NCBI GenBank assembly: GCA_913030895.1
Contig: CAJWGK010000013.1
Coordinates: 1-32,946 of the forward strand
Origin: an uncultured Flavobacteriaceae bacterium
Lineage (GTDB): Bacteria; Bacteroidota; Bacteroidia; Flavobacteriales; Flavobacteriaceae
Direction: 5' to 3'
DNA: 32,946 nucleotides
Shown: piece after piece, positions 16,801 to 24,622 of the stretch
Layout of the letters: each line of letters starts with the position of its first letter
Numbering within the stretch: position 1 is the stretch's first letter
The notes under the pieces: generated by a model
Databases searched by the model: none
What the model saw: the letters and a program-made list of their open reading frames with translations, nothing else
What the model was told of the DNA's origin: nothing
Position numbers and translations under genes: made by a program

Positions 16801-17249
16801 GTCACATATGGGTTTTCCATATCTACCCAGTAACCCATTTTTTCGGTTAATTTATTCCAAACATCGGTGTACTTCATCACTGCCTTTCGACAGGCATCGT
16901 TGTATTCCTCAACAGTGATGCTTTTACCAATAGCGTCTTTAGTAATTCCAAGTTCTTTTTCAACCCCCAATTCCACAGGTAAGCCATGCGTATCCCAGCC
17001 AGCTTTTCGCTTAACTTGATACCCCTTTTGTGTTTTATAACGACAAAAAATATCTTTAATGGTTCGTGCCATTACATGGTGAATACCAGGCATTCCGTTT
17101 GCTGAAGGGGGGCCTTCGTAGAAAACAAAGCTTGGACCATCTTTTCTTTGAGAGATACTTTTTTCAAAGATTTTATTTTCTTGCCAGTAGGCGAGTATAT
17201 TTTCTGAGAGTCTTGGTAAATCTAGCCCTTTGTATTCTTTAAAAACCAT
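13848..17249 (-). CDS. ileS: isoleucyl-tRNA synthetase, type 2 (eukaryote-like)
   Basis: IleRS charges tRNA-Ile with isoleucine. The 1133-residue size and C-terminal region place it in the long, eukaryote-like class. The class I signatures are both slightly unusual. The HIGH motif reads GIHH (55-58, in GMPGIHHVMAR), and KMSKS reads KMSKR (681-685). The CP1 editing domain has TTTPWTLPSNTAL (235-247) and GTGIVHTAPTFGADD (354-368). The tRNA-binding region includes WGIPLPIW and VWFDSGAMPYAQWHYP. The last 200 residues match the DUF5915-type tail rather than a bacterial zinc-binding tail. Type 2 enzymes are generally insensitive to mupirocin. Start ATG at 17249; 57 bp separate it from the upstream receptor gene, with only a one-mismatch -7 box (17273-17280) in between. 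Confidence 0.96.
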   Translation of the reverse strand: MVFKEYKGLDLPRLSENILAYWQENKIFEKSISQRKDGPSFVFYEGPPSANGMPGIHHVMARTIKDIFCRYKTQKGYQVKRKAGWDTHGLPVELGVEKELGITKDAIGKSITVEEYNDACRKAVMKYTDVWNKLTEKMGYWVDMENPYVTYKSKYIESVWWLLKQIYDKGLLYKGYTIQPYSPKAGTGLSSHELNQPGTYKDVSDTTVTAQFKAIDETLPEALKGKLPLYLLAWTTTPWTLPSNTALTVGSAIDYVIIQTFNQYTFEPIRLVLAKELVPKQFSGKYLPVETLDEVEAYDHESKKIPYFILNEIKGKGLEGIRYEKIWKEAPKPIDQPENAYRVILGDFVTTEDGTGIVHTAPTFGADDAKVAKEATPEVPPLLILDENKNKVPLVDLQGKFRPEMGALAGQYVKNEYYESGKAPEKSVDVQIAIELKAQNAAFKVEKYVHSYPNCWRTDKPILYYPLDSWFIKVTEVRDRLTVLNQDINWKPKATGEGRFGNWLANANDWNLSRSRFWGIPLPIWRSQDGQHQILIGSVKELYDEIEKSVQKGLMKTNPLQGFEVDDMSDTNYEKIDLHKHIVDDIVLSTEDGTPLYREKDLIDVWFDSGAMPYAQWHYPFENKDKIDNGTAFPADYIAEGVDQTRGWFYTLHAIGALVFDNIAYKNVISNGLVLDKNGQKMSKRLGNAIDPFQTIDKYGPDATRWYMISNANPWDNLKFDLEGIGEVQRKFFGTLYNTYSFFSLYANIDEFKNEEKPISIQERSELDRWILSELNSLIAKVDAYYQDYEPTKATRAISDFVQEKLSNWYVRLCRRRFWKGEYEKDKIAAYQTLFECLLTVSKLTAPVAPFFGEYLYQNLTQNTIAVKFESVHLSDFPTAKESFVDLSLENQINKARNITSLALSLRKKEQIKVRQPLETLMIAVNNADEKEEIEKIKAQVAAEINVKKVKLIDDDSDILVKEIKPNFKALGPKFGKEMGNVVAKINTFTPNEIKTLEDQGKISISLNEKNINLELNEVEISSKDIEGWLVAHGNGLTVALDISLTEDLIDEGIARELVNRIQNIRKDNGLEVTDRIDITFVADESLKQKIDKNIEYICSETLGEKIHFMEKMEYGTEVAFDDIKTRITIKKI

Positions 17250-17306
17250 GACAGGTTCAAATTGTTAAGTTGCGAAATTAAGGATTTTAGGCTAAAAAAA
17301 TAGATT

Positions 17307-19802
17307 TTAAAACTTAACCTTTAGGCCCGTTTGAAAACTCCTTCCTTCTTCTGAAATCCCCGAGGCAAAGGTTCTGTAGTGAATATCAAAAATATTTTTT
17401 ACCCCGAGGGTAAATGTGATATTTTCTTTGAACTTATATTGGGTTAAAAAAGAGAGGATATTCCATGAAGGCATACCGAAGTAGTGTTCTGAATTGTTGA
17501 ATAAATTAGGATTTACCAGTGGTGTTTCGCTCAGTCCGTCTTCCCCACCCCAGCTGTAGTCTTCGGGCTTTTTAGAATCGCTGAATTTCCAGATTAGGTA
17601 ATGATCCCAATTATTATGTTGATGACTTAAGGTGAATGTTCCGAAAAGAGGACTTATGGAGGGCATTGGGCCATAATCCTGATTTTTGTCTGCAGTAGTA
17701 AAAGTAATTCCTCCGTTGATTTTTGTCTGCTTTCCGAGGGATAGTTTTCCTTCCATCGAGACGCCATAGATAAATCGATTTCCAAGATTTTTGTTCGCTT
17801 GTGTAAAAACTTCTTCACCATTATAAATAATGGTTGCTTCATCTTCAGTTGTAGTGTCAGAAAAAATAATAAAATCAGACCTCACAATATGTCTCGAAAC
17901 CAAAGTTGTAAATCCCCTCAAATCAAAATAGCTTTTTTGATCTTTGGTGACGTGCTTAACTCCAGATTCAAAAGTATAGGCGTATTCTGGTCTCAAAAAG
18001 GAATTAGGGACTAATAAAATTCCATTGCTTTCCCTGATTTTTCCAATATCATCAATATTTGGATTTCTAAAACCACTGGAAATTAAGCTGTTGATCTGCC
18101 AATTTTTATTTGGGCGATAGGTCATTGCTGCAGTATAAGTAAGTGCCTCTGAATGGACTAAAACCTCAGAAAGTAATTTATCTACCAAAGCAATATCTTT
18201 CCAATTGGCTTCTACCCAGGTGGACGTAAGTCGAAGGCCAGTATTTAAAGTCAGTTTTTTATTGAGTTCGTATATCCAGTTTAAGTAAATCGCAAAACTA
18301 GCGGCAACACTTCCATTATTGGGATAGCGAGAGGGGATTACCTGTCGGTTGGTATAGCCAACGATATTTTCCAAATCTAACACAAGGTCCAAGTTGTATG
18401 CTTCTGAATTGATTTTATTATTGGTCCATTCAAAGCCATAAGAATAACTATGCCCTCCAGTTAAATTGCCAAAAAAATCGGCGTTTAAACTAAAAACATC
18501 TACTGTTTCCAATTTGTGAGATCGACTGATTTCCCCAAATTTCCTGCTAATTCTAGACTCGTCTACTTTTTGATAAGCAAGCGTGAGCGTTCCCTTTTTA
18601 ATCCAATTTTTTCCAATGAAAAACTTCAATTGAGGGGAAATGAAAAATCTTTTTTGAGGGCCGTAATACCATTCGCTAAACCTGAGTTCTCCGTTTTTCT
18701 CTTCAACTAATTTGTCATAGCGGTCGATATCTGAGGACTCTGAGTATTGAAGATTAATTTTTAACATTAGGTCCTTGGGGAGCCTAAAAATAAATTTCTG
18801 AAAAAAATCAAATTGGTCATAAGCCGTATTTTTTTGAATGTTAGGATCAGAGCTTTTTGTTGGAGATGCTCTATATTGATCTCTACTATTAAATGAATAA
18901 TATGGGGTAAGTCCCCAATCATTAAAGCCGTGATTTCTATTTTTACCAATACGAATATCTCCAAAATTTGAGTAACTGAAACTGGTTAGGCTTCCCCACT
19001 TTTCGAAACTTAAAGCAGTATTAGCATTACTGACAATTGCCGAGTTTGCCGAGTTAAAAGAAGAAGAAAATGAGGAAATTACCTTGGTAGCACTATTCAA
19101 TTCAGGGGATTTGGTGTAATAGTGTATCACACCTCCCAATGCGTCTGAACCATATCCCACTGAGGAAGACCCGAAAGTTACTTCAACTCTCTCAATATTG
19201 TGTGGGTTTATAGTAATAGCGTTTTGAAGATGTCCCGAACGATAAATAGCATTGTTCATCCTAACACCATCAACGACAATCAAAACACGGTTAGCTTCAA
19301 AACCTCTTAAAACAGGGCTACCCCCTCCACCTTGAGACTTCTGAATTCGAACATTAGGATTTATCTCAAGGATATCTGCTCCGGTGGTGGCTGGCTGTAA
19401 TTCAATTTTCTCTTGATCAATCACCCCCACTTGTTCCGCGATTTTATCCCTAGTTGCCTGTGAACGCGCAACGGAGAGAACAACTTCTTCCAAAACTTCG
19501 TCTGCAGAGATCATCTTAACAATACGGCTATCTTTATTTAACTCCTGAATGGGTATTACTAAAGATTGATAACCCAGCAGGTTAAAATTGACAAGGCAAT
19601 CGGATGGAAAGTTTTTTAAATCTACCTTTCCAAACGCATCTGATACCGTATTCATATTCGTATCTTGGTCAAATACCAAAACCCCTTCTAAAGTTTCACC
19701 GGTGATTTTATCCTCAATCCATATCTCTTGTGATTGGACACCATAAGAAACAAAGACTGAAATTAAAAAGGCTATAGAATAAAAATTAACGGAAAACCTC
19801 AT
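17307..19802 (-). CDS. TonB-dependent outer-membrane receptor
   Basis: This 831-residue outer-membrane transporter uses TonB energy to import a ligand. A signal peptide (1-24, cleavage after VQS before Q25) is followed by a carboxypeptidase-regulatory-like beta domain (about 26-100), a TonB-box-like EEVVLSV (105-111) and the plug (about 115-231) with VLRGFEANRVLIVVDGVRMNNAIY and VEVTFGSSSVGYGSDALGGVIHYYTK. A 22-strand-type barrel ends in a C-terminal Phe (GLKVKF). The plug resembles the haemoglobin/transferrin receptor group. The barrel segment corresponding to the FRAP/NPNL heme motif reads GFRNPNIDD followed by VPNSFLRPE and has no histidine between, so heme is not assured as ligand. The ATG start lies 17 bp inside the end of recO, which implies coupling to it. 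No SusD-like partner is adjacent. Confidence 0.9.
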   Translation of the reverse strand: MRFSVNFYSIAFLISVFVSYGVQSQEIWIEDKITGETLEGVLVFDQDTNMNTVSDAFGKVDLKNFPSDCLVNFNLLGYQSLVIPIQELNKDSRIVKMISADEVLEEVVLSVARSQATRDKIAEQVGVIDQEKIELQPATTGADILEINPNVRIQKSQGGGGSPVLRGFEANRVLIVVDGVRMNNAIYRSGHLQNAITINPHNIERVEVTFGSSSVGYGSDALGGVIHYYTKSPELNSATKVISSFSSSFNSANSAIVSNANTALSFEKWGSLTSFSYSNFGDIRIGKNRNHGFNDWGLTPYYSFNSRDQYRASPTKSSDPNIQKNTAYDQFDFFQKFIFRLPKDLMLKINLQYSESSDIDRYDKLVEEKNGELRFSEWYYGPQKRFFISPQLKFFIGKNWIKKGTLTLAYQKVDESRISRKFGEISRSHKLETVDVFSLNADFFGNLTGGHSYSYGFEWTNNKINSEAYNLDLVLDLENIVGYTNRQVIPSRYPNNGSVAASFAIYLNWIYELNKKLTLNTGLRLTSTWVEANWKDIALVDKLLSEVLVHSEALTYTAAMTYRPNKNWQINSLISSGFRNPNIDDIGKIRESNGILLVPNSFLRPEYAYTFESGVKHVTKDQKSYFDLRGFTTLVSRHIVRSDFIIFSDTTTEDEATIIYNGEEVFTQANKNLGNRFIYGVSMEGKLSLGKQTKINGGITFTTADKNQDYGPMPSISPLFGTFTLSHQHNNWDHYLIWKFSDSKKPEDYSWGGEDGLSETPLVNPNLFNNSEHYFGMPSWNILSFLTQYKFKENITFTLGVKNIFDIHYRTFASGISEEGRSFQTGLKVKF

Positions 19803-20514
19803 GGAGTATAGCTACAGATTTTATTTTCCCAAACCTAGGTAAATGTAAATTAAAATAATTGATTAAAAACTCCAAAACTTTAATTCTAATAGAGTTTGAT
19901 ATATCTAACTGAGATAAAACATCAAAATCTGTACCTAATAATTTTTTAAATGCCATTGCTGTTTCCCCTCCGACGACATATTTTGAGTTTGACGCTTCAC
20001 AAAAACAGCCACTCTCCAAATCAAAGTACTCTTTTTCCTGATCATTCAGGTTGGGATAAAACCCTAATTGCTGGCTTAATTCAATTAAAAACTTTAAATG
20101 AAAAATGGGGGAAAATTTTTCATTTTCCAGTCGTATAATTCCATTTTCAATGTGATTGTAAAGTGAAGAGTTTGGGTCACCTTCTTCAGAGATTACTTGA
20201 GTAAGAACCTCTGAAAGAAATAGTGCTACAGCATTTTTTTTTATATCTAGTGGGATTTCCTGGAAGTGAATTTTAACACTTGCCTCTTTTATAAAGTTAA
20301 GTCCTTGTTTACTCTCGTTTTTAATTTGAGTATTGAGCGTTATTAAACTTAAAGGTTGAAAAAAAGACTTTTTTAGACGCCCTTTTTTAGAGGATAAAAT
20401 TCCCTTTAACAGGAATGATTTTAAACCTAACTCTTTACAATAACAACGAGCAATTAGGCTGGCGTCGCCATATTTTAGTGTACTGAGAACAATAGCATCT
20501 GTTTCAACCAGCAT
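19786..20514 (-). CDS. recO: DNA repair protein RecO
   Basis: RecO works with RecR to load RecA on SSB-coated single-stranded DNA. The 242-residue protein has the N-terminal OB-fold start LVETDAIVLSTLKYGDASLIARCYCKELG split across residues 2-30, followed by the helical C-terminal part with ELSQQLGFYPNL. A residual cysteine-containing segment (LESGCFCEASN) stands where the family can carry a zinc site. The start is ATG at 20514, 14 bp after the gdhA stop, and the 3' end overlaps the receptor gene by 17 bp, so the three likely share a transcript. RecJ, also in the window, acts in the same recombination pathway. Confidence 0.9.
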   Translation of the reverse strand: MLVETDAIVLSTLKYGDASLIARCYCKELGLKSFLLKGILSSKKGRLKKSFFQPLSLITLNTQIKNESKQGLNFIKEASVKIHFQEIPLDIKKNAVALFLSEVLTQVISEEGDPNSSLYNHIENGIIRLENEKFSPIFHLKFLIELSQQLGFYPNLNDQEKEYFDLESGCFCEASNSKYVVGGETAMAFKKLLGTDFDVLSQLDISNSIRIKVLEFLINYFNLHLPRFGKIKSVAILHEVFR

Positions 20515-20528
20515 GAAAAAAATTAATT

Positions 20529-21869
20529 TTAAACTACGCCTTGAGCGAGCATGGCATCTGCCACTTTCACGAAACCGGCAATATTAGCTCCCTTGACATA
20601 ATTGACATAGTTTTTTTCTCCACCAAAGTCAAGGCAGGATTGGTGAATATCTCCCATGATTGCCTTTAACTTATCATCCACTTGCTCCCGTGTCCAGTTG
20701 TAACGCAGTGAATTTTGTGCCATTTCTAACCCAGAAACTGCAACACCACCAGCATTAGAAGCCTTACCTGGGGCATAAAGTATTTTGTGGTCGGTAAACT
20801 TGTGAATTGCCTCAGGGGTAGCGGGCATGTTCGCTCCTTCTCCAACACATCTACAGCCATTTTTTATTAGTAAATCAGCATCCTTTTCTTGTAGTTCATT
20901 TTGAGTAGCACAAGGAAGTGCGATTTCACAGGCTACTTCCCACGGTTTTTTCCCAGGAATAAATGTTGCTTTTGGATACTTATCCAGATAAACACTTATT
21001 CTTTCCCTTCTTTTATTCTTTAGCATCATGATGTGAGCTAATTTTTCTTCGTCAATTCCATCTGTATCGTGTATATATCCCGACGAATCGGATAATGTTA
21101 AAACTTTTGCTCCCAATTGTATTGCCTTTTCGGCAGCGTATTGCGCTACATTTCCAGACCCAGATATGACTACCTTTTTATCCTTAAACCCTTCGCCTTG
21201 GTGTTCCATCATTTTTTGGGTGAAATAAACGACTCCATACCCTGTTGCTTCGGGTCTGATTAGCGAGCCTCCCCAACTAATTCCCTTACCAGTGAGTACG
21301 CCAGTAAACTCGTTTTTTAAACGTTTATATTGACCAAAAAGATAACCGATTTCCCTGCTCCCGACGCCTATATCTCCAGCTGGGATATCCCTGTTGGGTC
21401 CGATATGTCGAAACAGTTCTGTCATAAAACTCTGACAGAAACGCATTACTTCTGTATCTGTTTTTCCTTTTGGGTCAAAATCAGATCCACCTTTACCACC
21501 TCCCATTGGAAGAGTAGTGAGGCTGTTTTTGAAAATTTGTTCAAAAGCTAGAAACTTTAACACACTAAGATTTACACTTGGGTGAAAACGTAAACCCCCT
21601 TTGTAAGGGCCAATTGCGGAATTCATCTCAATGCGATAGCCTCGATTTACTTCTATCTCCTCTTTGTCATTAATCCAAGCCACACGAAAAGAAACTACAC
21701 GCTCAGGCTCGACCATCCTCAAGAGAATATTTTGTCCATAATAAACATCATTTTTTACTATGTATGGAATAACTGTTTCAGCGACTTCAGTAACTGCCTG
21801 CATAAACTCAGGCTCGTTCTGATTTCTTCGGTTTACTTCTGCTAAAAATTGGGTGATTATTTTATCCAT
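20529..21869 (-). CDS. gdhA: NADP-specific glutamate dehydrogenase
   Basis: The enzyme makes glutamate from 2-oxoglutarate, ammonia and NADPH, a main ammonia-assimilation route. The 446-residue length matches the hexameric small form. Substrate-site motifs are GPYKGGLRFH (87-96), the catalytic lysine K126 in PMGGGKGGSDFDPKG, and D166 in PAGDIGVGSREIGYL. The nucleotide fold has GSGNVA (237-242), and the following strand ends in LSDSSG (259-264), with serines rather than an acidic residue after the Asp, in line with NADPH preference. Start ATG at 21869. It lies 54 bp after radA, with a small hairpin between, and 14 bp before recO. No consensus promoter was seen in the 54-bp gap beyond a one-mismatch -7 box (21887-21894). 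Confidence 0.96.
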   Translation of the reverse strand: MDKIITQFLAEVNRRNQNEPEFMQAVTEVAETVIPYIVKNDVYYGQNILLRMVEPERVVSFRVAWINDKEEIEVNRGYRIEMNSAIGPYKGGLRFHPSVNLSVLKFLAFEQIFKNSLTTLPMGGGKGGSDFDPKGKTDTEVMRFCQSFMTELFRHIGPNRDIPAGDIGVGSREIGYLFGQYKRLKNEFTGVLTGKGISWGGSLIRPEATGYGVVYFTQKMMEHQGEGFKDKKVVISGSGNVAQYAAEKAIQLGAKVLTLSDSSGYIHDTDGIDEEKLAHIMMLKNKRRERISVYLDKYPKATFIPGKKPWEVACEIALPCATQNELQEKDADLLIKNGCRCVGEGANMPATPEAIHKFTDHKILYAPGKASNAGGVAVSGLEMAQNSLRYNWTREQVDDKLKAIMGDIHQSCLDFGGEKNYVNYVKGANIAGFVKVADAMLAQGVV

Positions 21870-21905
21870 CGGATTGATTTTACTATTAAAGTTAGGCTTT
21901 TATTG

Positions 21906-21920
21906 GGAGAAAAACTCTCC
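21906..21920. repeat. small hairpin between radA and gdhA
   Basis: GGAGA, loop AAAAC, TCTCC forms a 5-bp stem 4 bp past the radA stop. In the direction of transcription it is followed by CAATAAAA and not by a T-run, so it is at best a weak pause or mRNA-end hairpin. Confidence 0.3.
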
Positions 21921-21923
21921 ATG

Positions 21924-23282
21924 TTAACCAAAAAGATAAGTAACTAGATCCTCAATTTTAGAGATTGGGATCACTTTAATCGTGTCATTTGGTTTTCCTA
22001 TTTTAGAGAATTTTGAAATAATAATCGCTTCGTAACCTAGCTTGGCTGCCTCTTGAATTCGATGCTCAACTTTAGGAACTGGACGGATTTCTCCTGACAA
22101 GCCTATCTCTGCTGTAAAGCAATAATTTTCAGAAACTTCTATGTCGTGATGACTTGACAATATCGATACGATTACTGCTAAATCTATGGCGGGGTCGTCG
22201 ATCGAGATACCGCCTGTGATATTGATAAAAACGTCTTTTGACCCCAATGCAAAACCAGCTCTTTTTTCTAATACCGCCAATAGCATATTCAGTCTTTTGG
22301 TATTATAACCCGTGCTGGTTCTCTGTGGCGTTCCATAAACAGCTGAGCTGACGAGTGCTTGAATTTCGACCATCAAAGGACGCACTCCCTCAATGGTTGC
22401 AGCAATGGCATGGCCACTTAATTTTTCATCCTTATCAGAAATCAATAGCTCACTAGGGTTATTCACCGCTCTAAGCCCCTGTGATTGCATTTCGTAAATC
22501 CCGATTTCTGAAGTAGCTCCAAATCGGTTTTTTTTAGTTCTTAAGATGCGGTAAATATGATTTCTATCTCCTTCAAAATGGAGCACTACATCCACCATAT
22601 GTTCCAGAATTTTAGGCCCTGCGATTTGACCGTCTTTAGTGATGTGTCCTACTAAAAAAACAGGTACATGTGTTTTTTTTGCAAACCGAATAAACTCAGC
22701 GGTGCATTCCTTTATTTGCGAAACACTTCCTGGACTGGTATCAATATAATCAGTATGAAGCGTTTGAACAGAATCGATGATGACCAAGTCAGGAGTAAGG
22801 CTTTCTATTTGGGAAAAGATATTTTGGGTCTTTGTCTCACTTAGGATATAACACTGGTCTGAAGCATTAGTAATTCTCTCAGACCGAATTTTGATTTGCC
22901 TTTGACTCTCCTCTCCTGAAACATATAATACCTTGCAATTGACTAGCATTGCAATTTGAAGAAGAAGTGTTGATTTTCCTATTCCAGGTTCTCCACCAAG
23001 TAACATTAATGCTCCCGGTATGATCCCACCACCTAGCACTCTATTTAGCTCCTCATCACCACTATTTATTCGAGGTTCATGCTGGGTGTCAATTTGGTCA
23101 ATCTTGAGAGGTTTTCCAGCCTGATTCGTTTTTTGGGAAGCGTTCCAATCTTTTTTAGTTGACTTTTCAATCACTTCTTCAGTCAAAGTATTCCAAGTTT
23201 TACAGGAATTACATTGTCCTTGCCATTTGGCATGTTGAGTACCACAACTCTGACAAAAAAAAGAAGTTTTGACTTTGCTCAT
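21924..23282 (-). CDS. radA: DNA repair protein RadA
   Basis: RadA is a RecA-like, DnaB-type helicase that drives branch migration in recombination. The 452-residue protein is complete. An N-terminal zinc finger has cysteines C10, C13, C24 and C27. The Walker A is GEPGIGKST (97-105), and Walker B falls in LVIIDSVQT (166-174). The RadA-specific KNRFG motif is at 251-255. The C-terminal Lon-like domain includes GISIDDPAIDLAV and LSGEIRPV. Start ATG at 23282. It follows the flippase-like gene after 17 bp. The Lon-like part is not expected to be a protease in this family. Confidence 0.96.
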   Translation of the reverse strand: MSKVKTSFFCQSCGTQHAKWQGQCNSCKTWNTLTEEVIEKSTKKDWNASQKTNQAGKPLKIDQIDTQHEPRINSGDEELNRVLGGGIIPGALMLLGGEPGIGKSTLLLQIAMLVNCKVLYVSGEESQRQIKIRSERITNASDQCYILSETKTQNIFSQIESLTPDLVIIDSVQTLHTDYIDTSPGSVSQIKECTAEFIRFAKKTHVPVFLVGHITKDGQIAGPKILEHMVDVVLHFEGDRNHIYRILRTKKNRFGATSEIGIYEMQSQGLRAVNNPSELLISDKDEKLSGHAIAATIEGVRPLMVEIQALVSSAVYGTPQRTSTGYNTKRLNMLLAVLEKRAGFALGSKDVFINITGGISIDDPAIDLAVIVSILSSHHDIEVSENYCFTAEIGLSGEIRPVPKVEHRIQEAAKLGYEAIIISKFSKIGKPNDTIKVIPISKIEDLVTYLFG

Positions 23283-23299
23283 AAGGTAGCCTAAAAGTA

Positions 23300-24250
23300 C
23301 TATCGTTGGCGATTAATCAAAGGTAACGCAAAAAAAGCGATGGCGCCAAAAGCAACAACCATCAATGTCTGGCAACTCCACATGATCCAACCGAAAGCTA
23401 AACTGGACTCTTTACTTATGCCAAAAGCTATTAAAACCAATGATACCGCATAGGGGTAAATACCAATGCCTCCATTTGTTGCAGATATTGATAGACCACC
23501 TATCACGAATGCAGGGATTAATGCGTTCAACCCTAGGTTGGTGGTTTCTGGGATGGCGTATTTTATCACCCCAAACATTAATAAATACATTGCCCATATG
23601 AAAAACGTATGAAAAAGGAAATAACCTCTTTTTTTCATATTTTTAATTGAAATAACGCCCTCCCAGATTCCTGACAAAAAGACCTTAATTTTTACTGCTA
23701 AAGGACGTTTGGAGCGCATCAAAAACGTTAATGCCAGCGCAGCGATGATCATAAGGCCTAAAAGTTGGACTACTTTGGTCGGCTTAATGTCTAGAAAATC
23801 CATAATCAAGTCAAATTGTAGCGCCAATGTTATACAGATAAAAAATAACAGTAAAATAAGATCGACTACCCTTTCGGCAATTACGGTTCCAAATCCTTTT
23901 TGAAATGGGATATTATCATAACGGTCCATAACAGTAGCTCGTAAGAATTCTCCCGATCGCGGGATGCCAAGATTGGATAAATAGCCAATTAAAACCGCTA
24001 AAATTGAGTTGGCGAGTCTTGGTTTGTAACCTAATGGCGCTAAAAGAAACTTCCATCTGATGGCTCTTGAAATGTGGCTTAAGATCCCAAATATGCCTGA
24101 AATTATGACAAAACGATAATCTGCGTCTCGGATATATTTGATTACGTTTTCTCGATCTTCTAGGGTAGTATTCTTATAGCTGAGGTAAATGAAAAAAATC
24201 CCGATAGAAAGGGGGATCAAATTTTTTGAAAGCTGGATTACTTTCTTCAA
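23300..24250 (-). CDS. flippase-like integral membrane protein (UPF0104 / LPG-synthase TM family)
   Basis: This 316-residue protein has about eight hydrophobic helices (near 10-27, 47-62, 82-95, 128-150, 162-178, 208-230, 243-275 and 285-310). The family landmarks YLSNLGIPRSGEFLRATV (90-107) and AERVVDL (125-131) match the membrane domain found in lysylphosphatidylglycerol synthases and the flippase-like UPF0104 proteins. There is no C-terminal synthetase domain, so lipid aminoacylation is not expected. A lipid or polyprenyl-linked substrate is a family-based guess. The start is TTG at 24250, 4 bp after the panD stop. No ATG or GTG is available between the in-frame stop at 24260-24262 and the first helix. 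It is embedded between panD and radA. Confidence 0.82.
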   Translation of the reverse strand: MKKVIQLSKNLIPLSIGIFFIYLSYKNTTLEDRENVIKYIRDADYRFVIISGIFGILSHISRAIRWKFLLAPLGYKPRLANSILAVLIGYLSNLGIPRSGEFLRATVMDRYDNIPFQKGFGTVIAERVVDLILLLFFICITLALQFDLIMDFLDIKPTKVVQLLGLMIIAALALTFLMRSKRPLAVKIKVFLSGIWEGVISIKNMKKRGYFLFHTFFIWAMYLLMFGVIKYAIPETTNLGLNALIPAFVIGGLSISATNGGIGIYPYAVSLVLIAFGISKESSLAFGWIMWSCQTLMVVAFGAIAFFALPLINRQR

Positions 24251-24254
24251 TTTA

Positions 24255-24605
24255 CTAAATTAACCGATTGGTGTTTTCATCTGGAAAAATCATTGTTGGT
24301 TTGAATGATTTGGCCTCTTGTAATTCCATTTGTGCATAACTTATTATAATAACGATATCTCCTTTTTGAACTTTTCTAGCAGCAGGACCGTTTAGAGTTA
24401 CCTCTCCACTTCCTTTTTCTCCTTCGATTACATAAGTTACCAATCGCTCACCATTGTTGACGTTAACCACCTGAACCTTTTCGCCGATTAAAAGGTCAGC
24501 TGCATCGATCAGGTCACGATCTATGGTAATACTTCCGATATAATTCAAATCGGCATTGGTGACTTTTACTCGGTGTATTTTTGATTTTATTATTTCTATC
24601 AGCAC
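24255..24605 (-). CDS. panD: aspartate 1-decarboxylase proenzyme
   Basis: PanD makes beta-alanine from aspartate for pantothenate and coenzyme A. The 116-residue proenzyme shows the self-cleavage site G24-S25 in NYIGSITID, which yields the pyruvoyl group on S25. The N-terminal [12 protein letters not shown] and the [22 protein letters not shown] block (93-102 region) are classic. The start is GTG at 24605, giving an N-terminus of the usual length; no ATG is nearer. It lies 17 bp after panC and 4 bp before the flippase-like gene, so it is co-transcribed with the enzyme that uses its product. Confidence 0.96.
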   Translation of the reverse strand: MLIEIIKSKIHRVKVTNADLNYIGSITIDRDLIDAADLLIGEKVQVVNVNNGERLVTYVIEGEKGSGEVTLNGPAARKVQKGDIVIIISYAQMELQEAKSFKPTMIFPDENTNRLI

Positions 24606-24622
24606 GGAACAAATGTAATGAT

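Noticed and set aside
17251-17265. GGTTCAAAT near the ileS start as a tRNA T-arm
   Set aside because: No acceptor stem, anticodon arm or tRNA-length structure surrounds it.
21906-21920. Rho-independent terminator after radA
   Set aside because: The stem has only 5 bp and is not followed by a T-run in the transcript direction; listed only as a hairpin.
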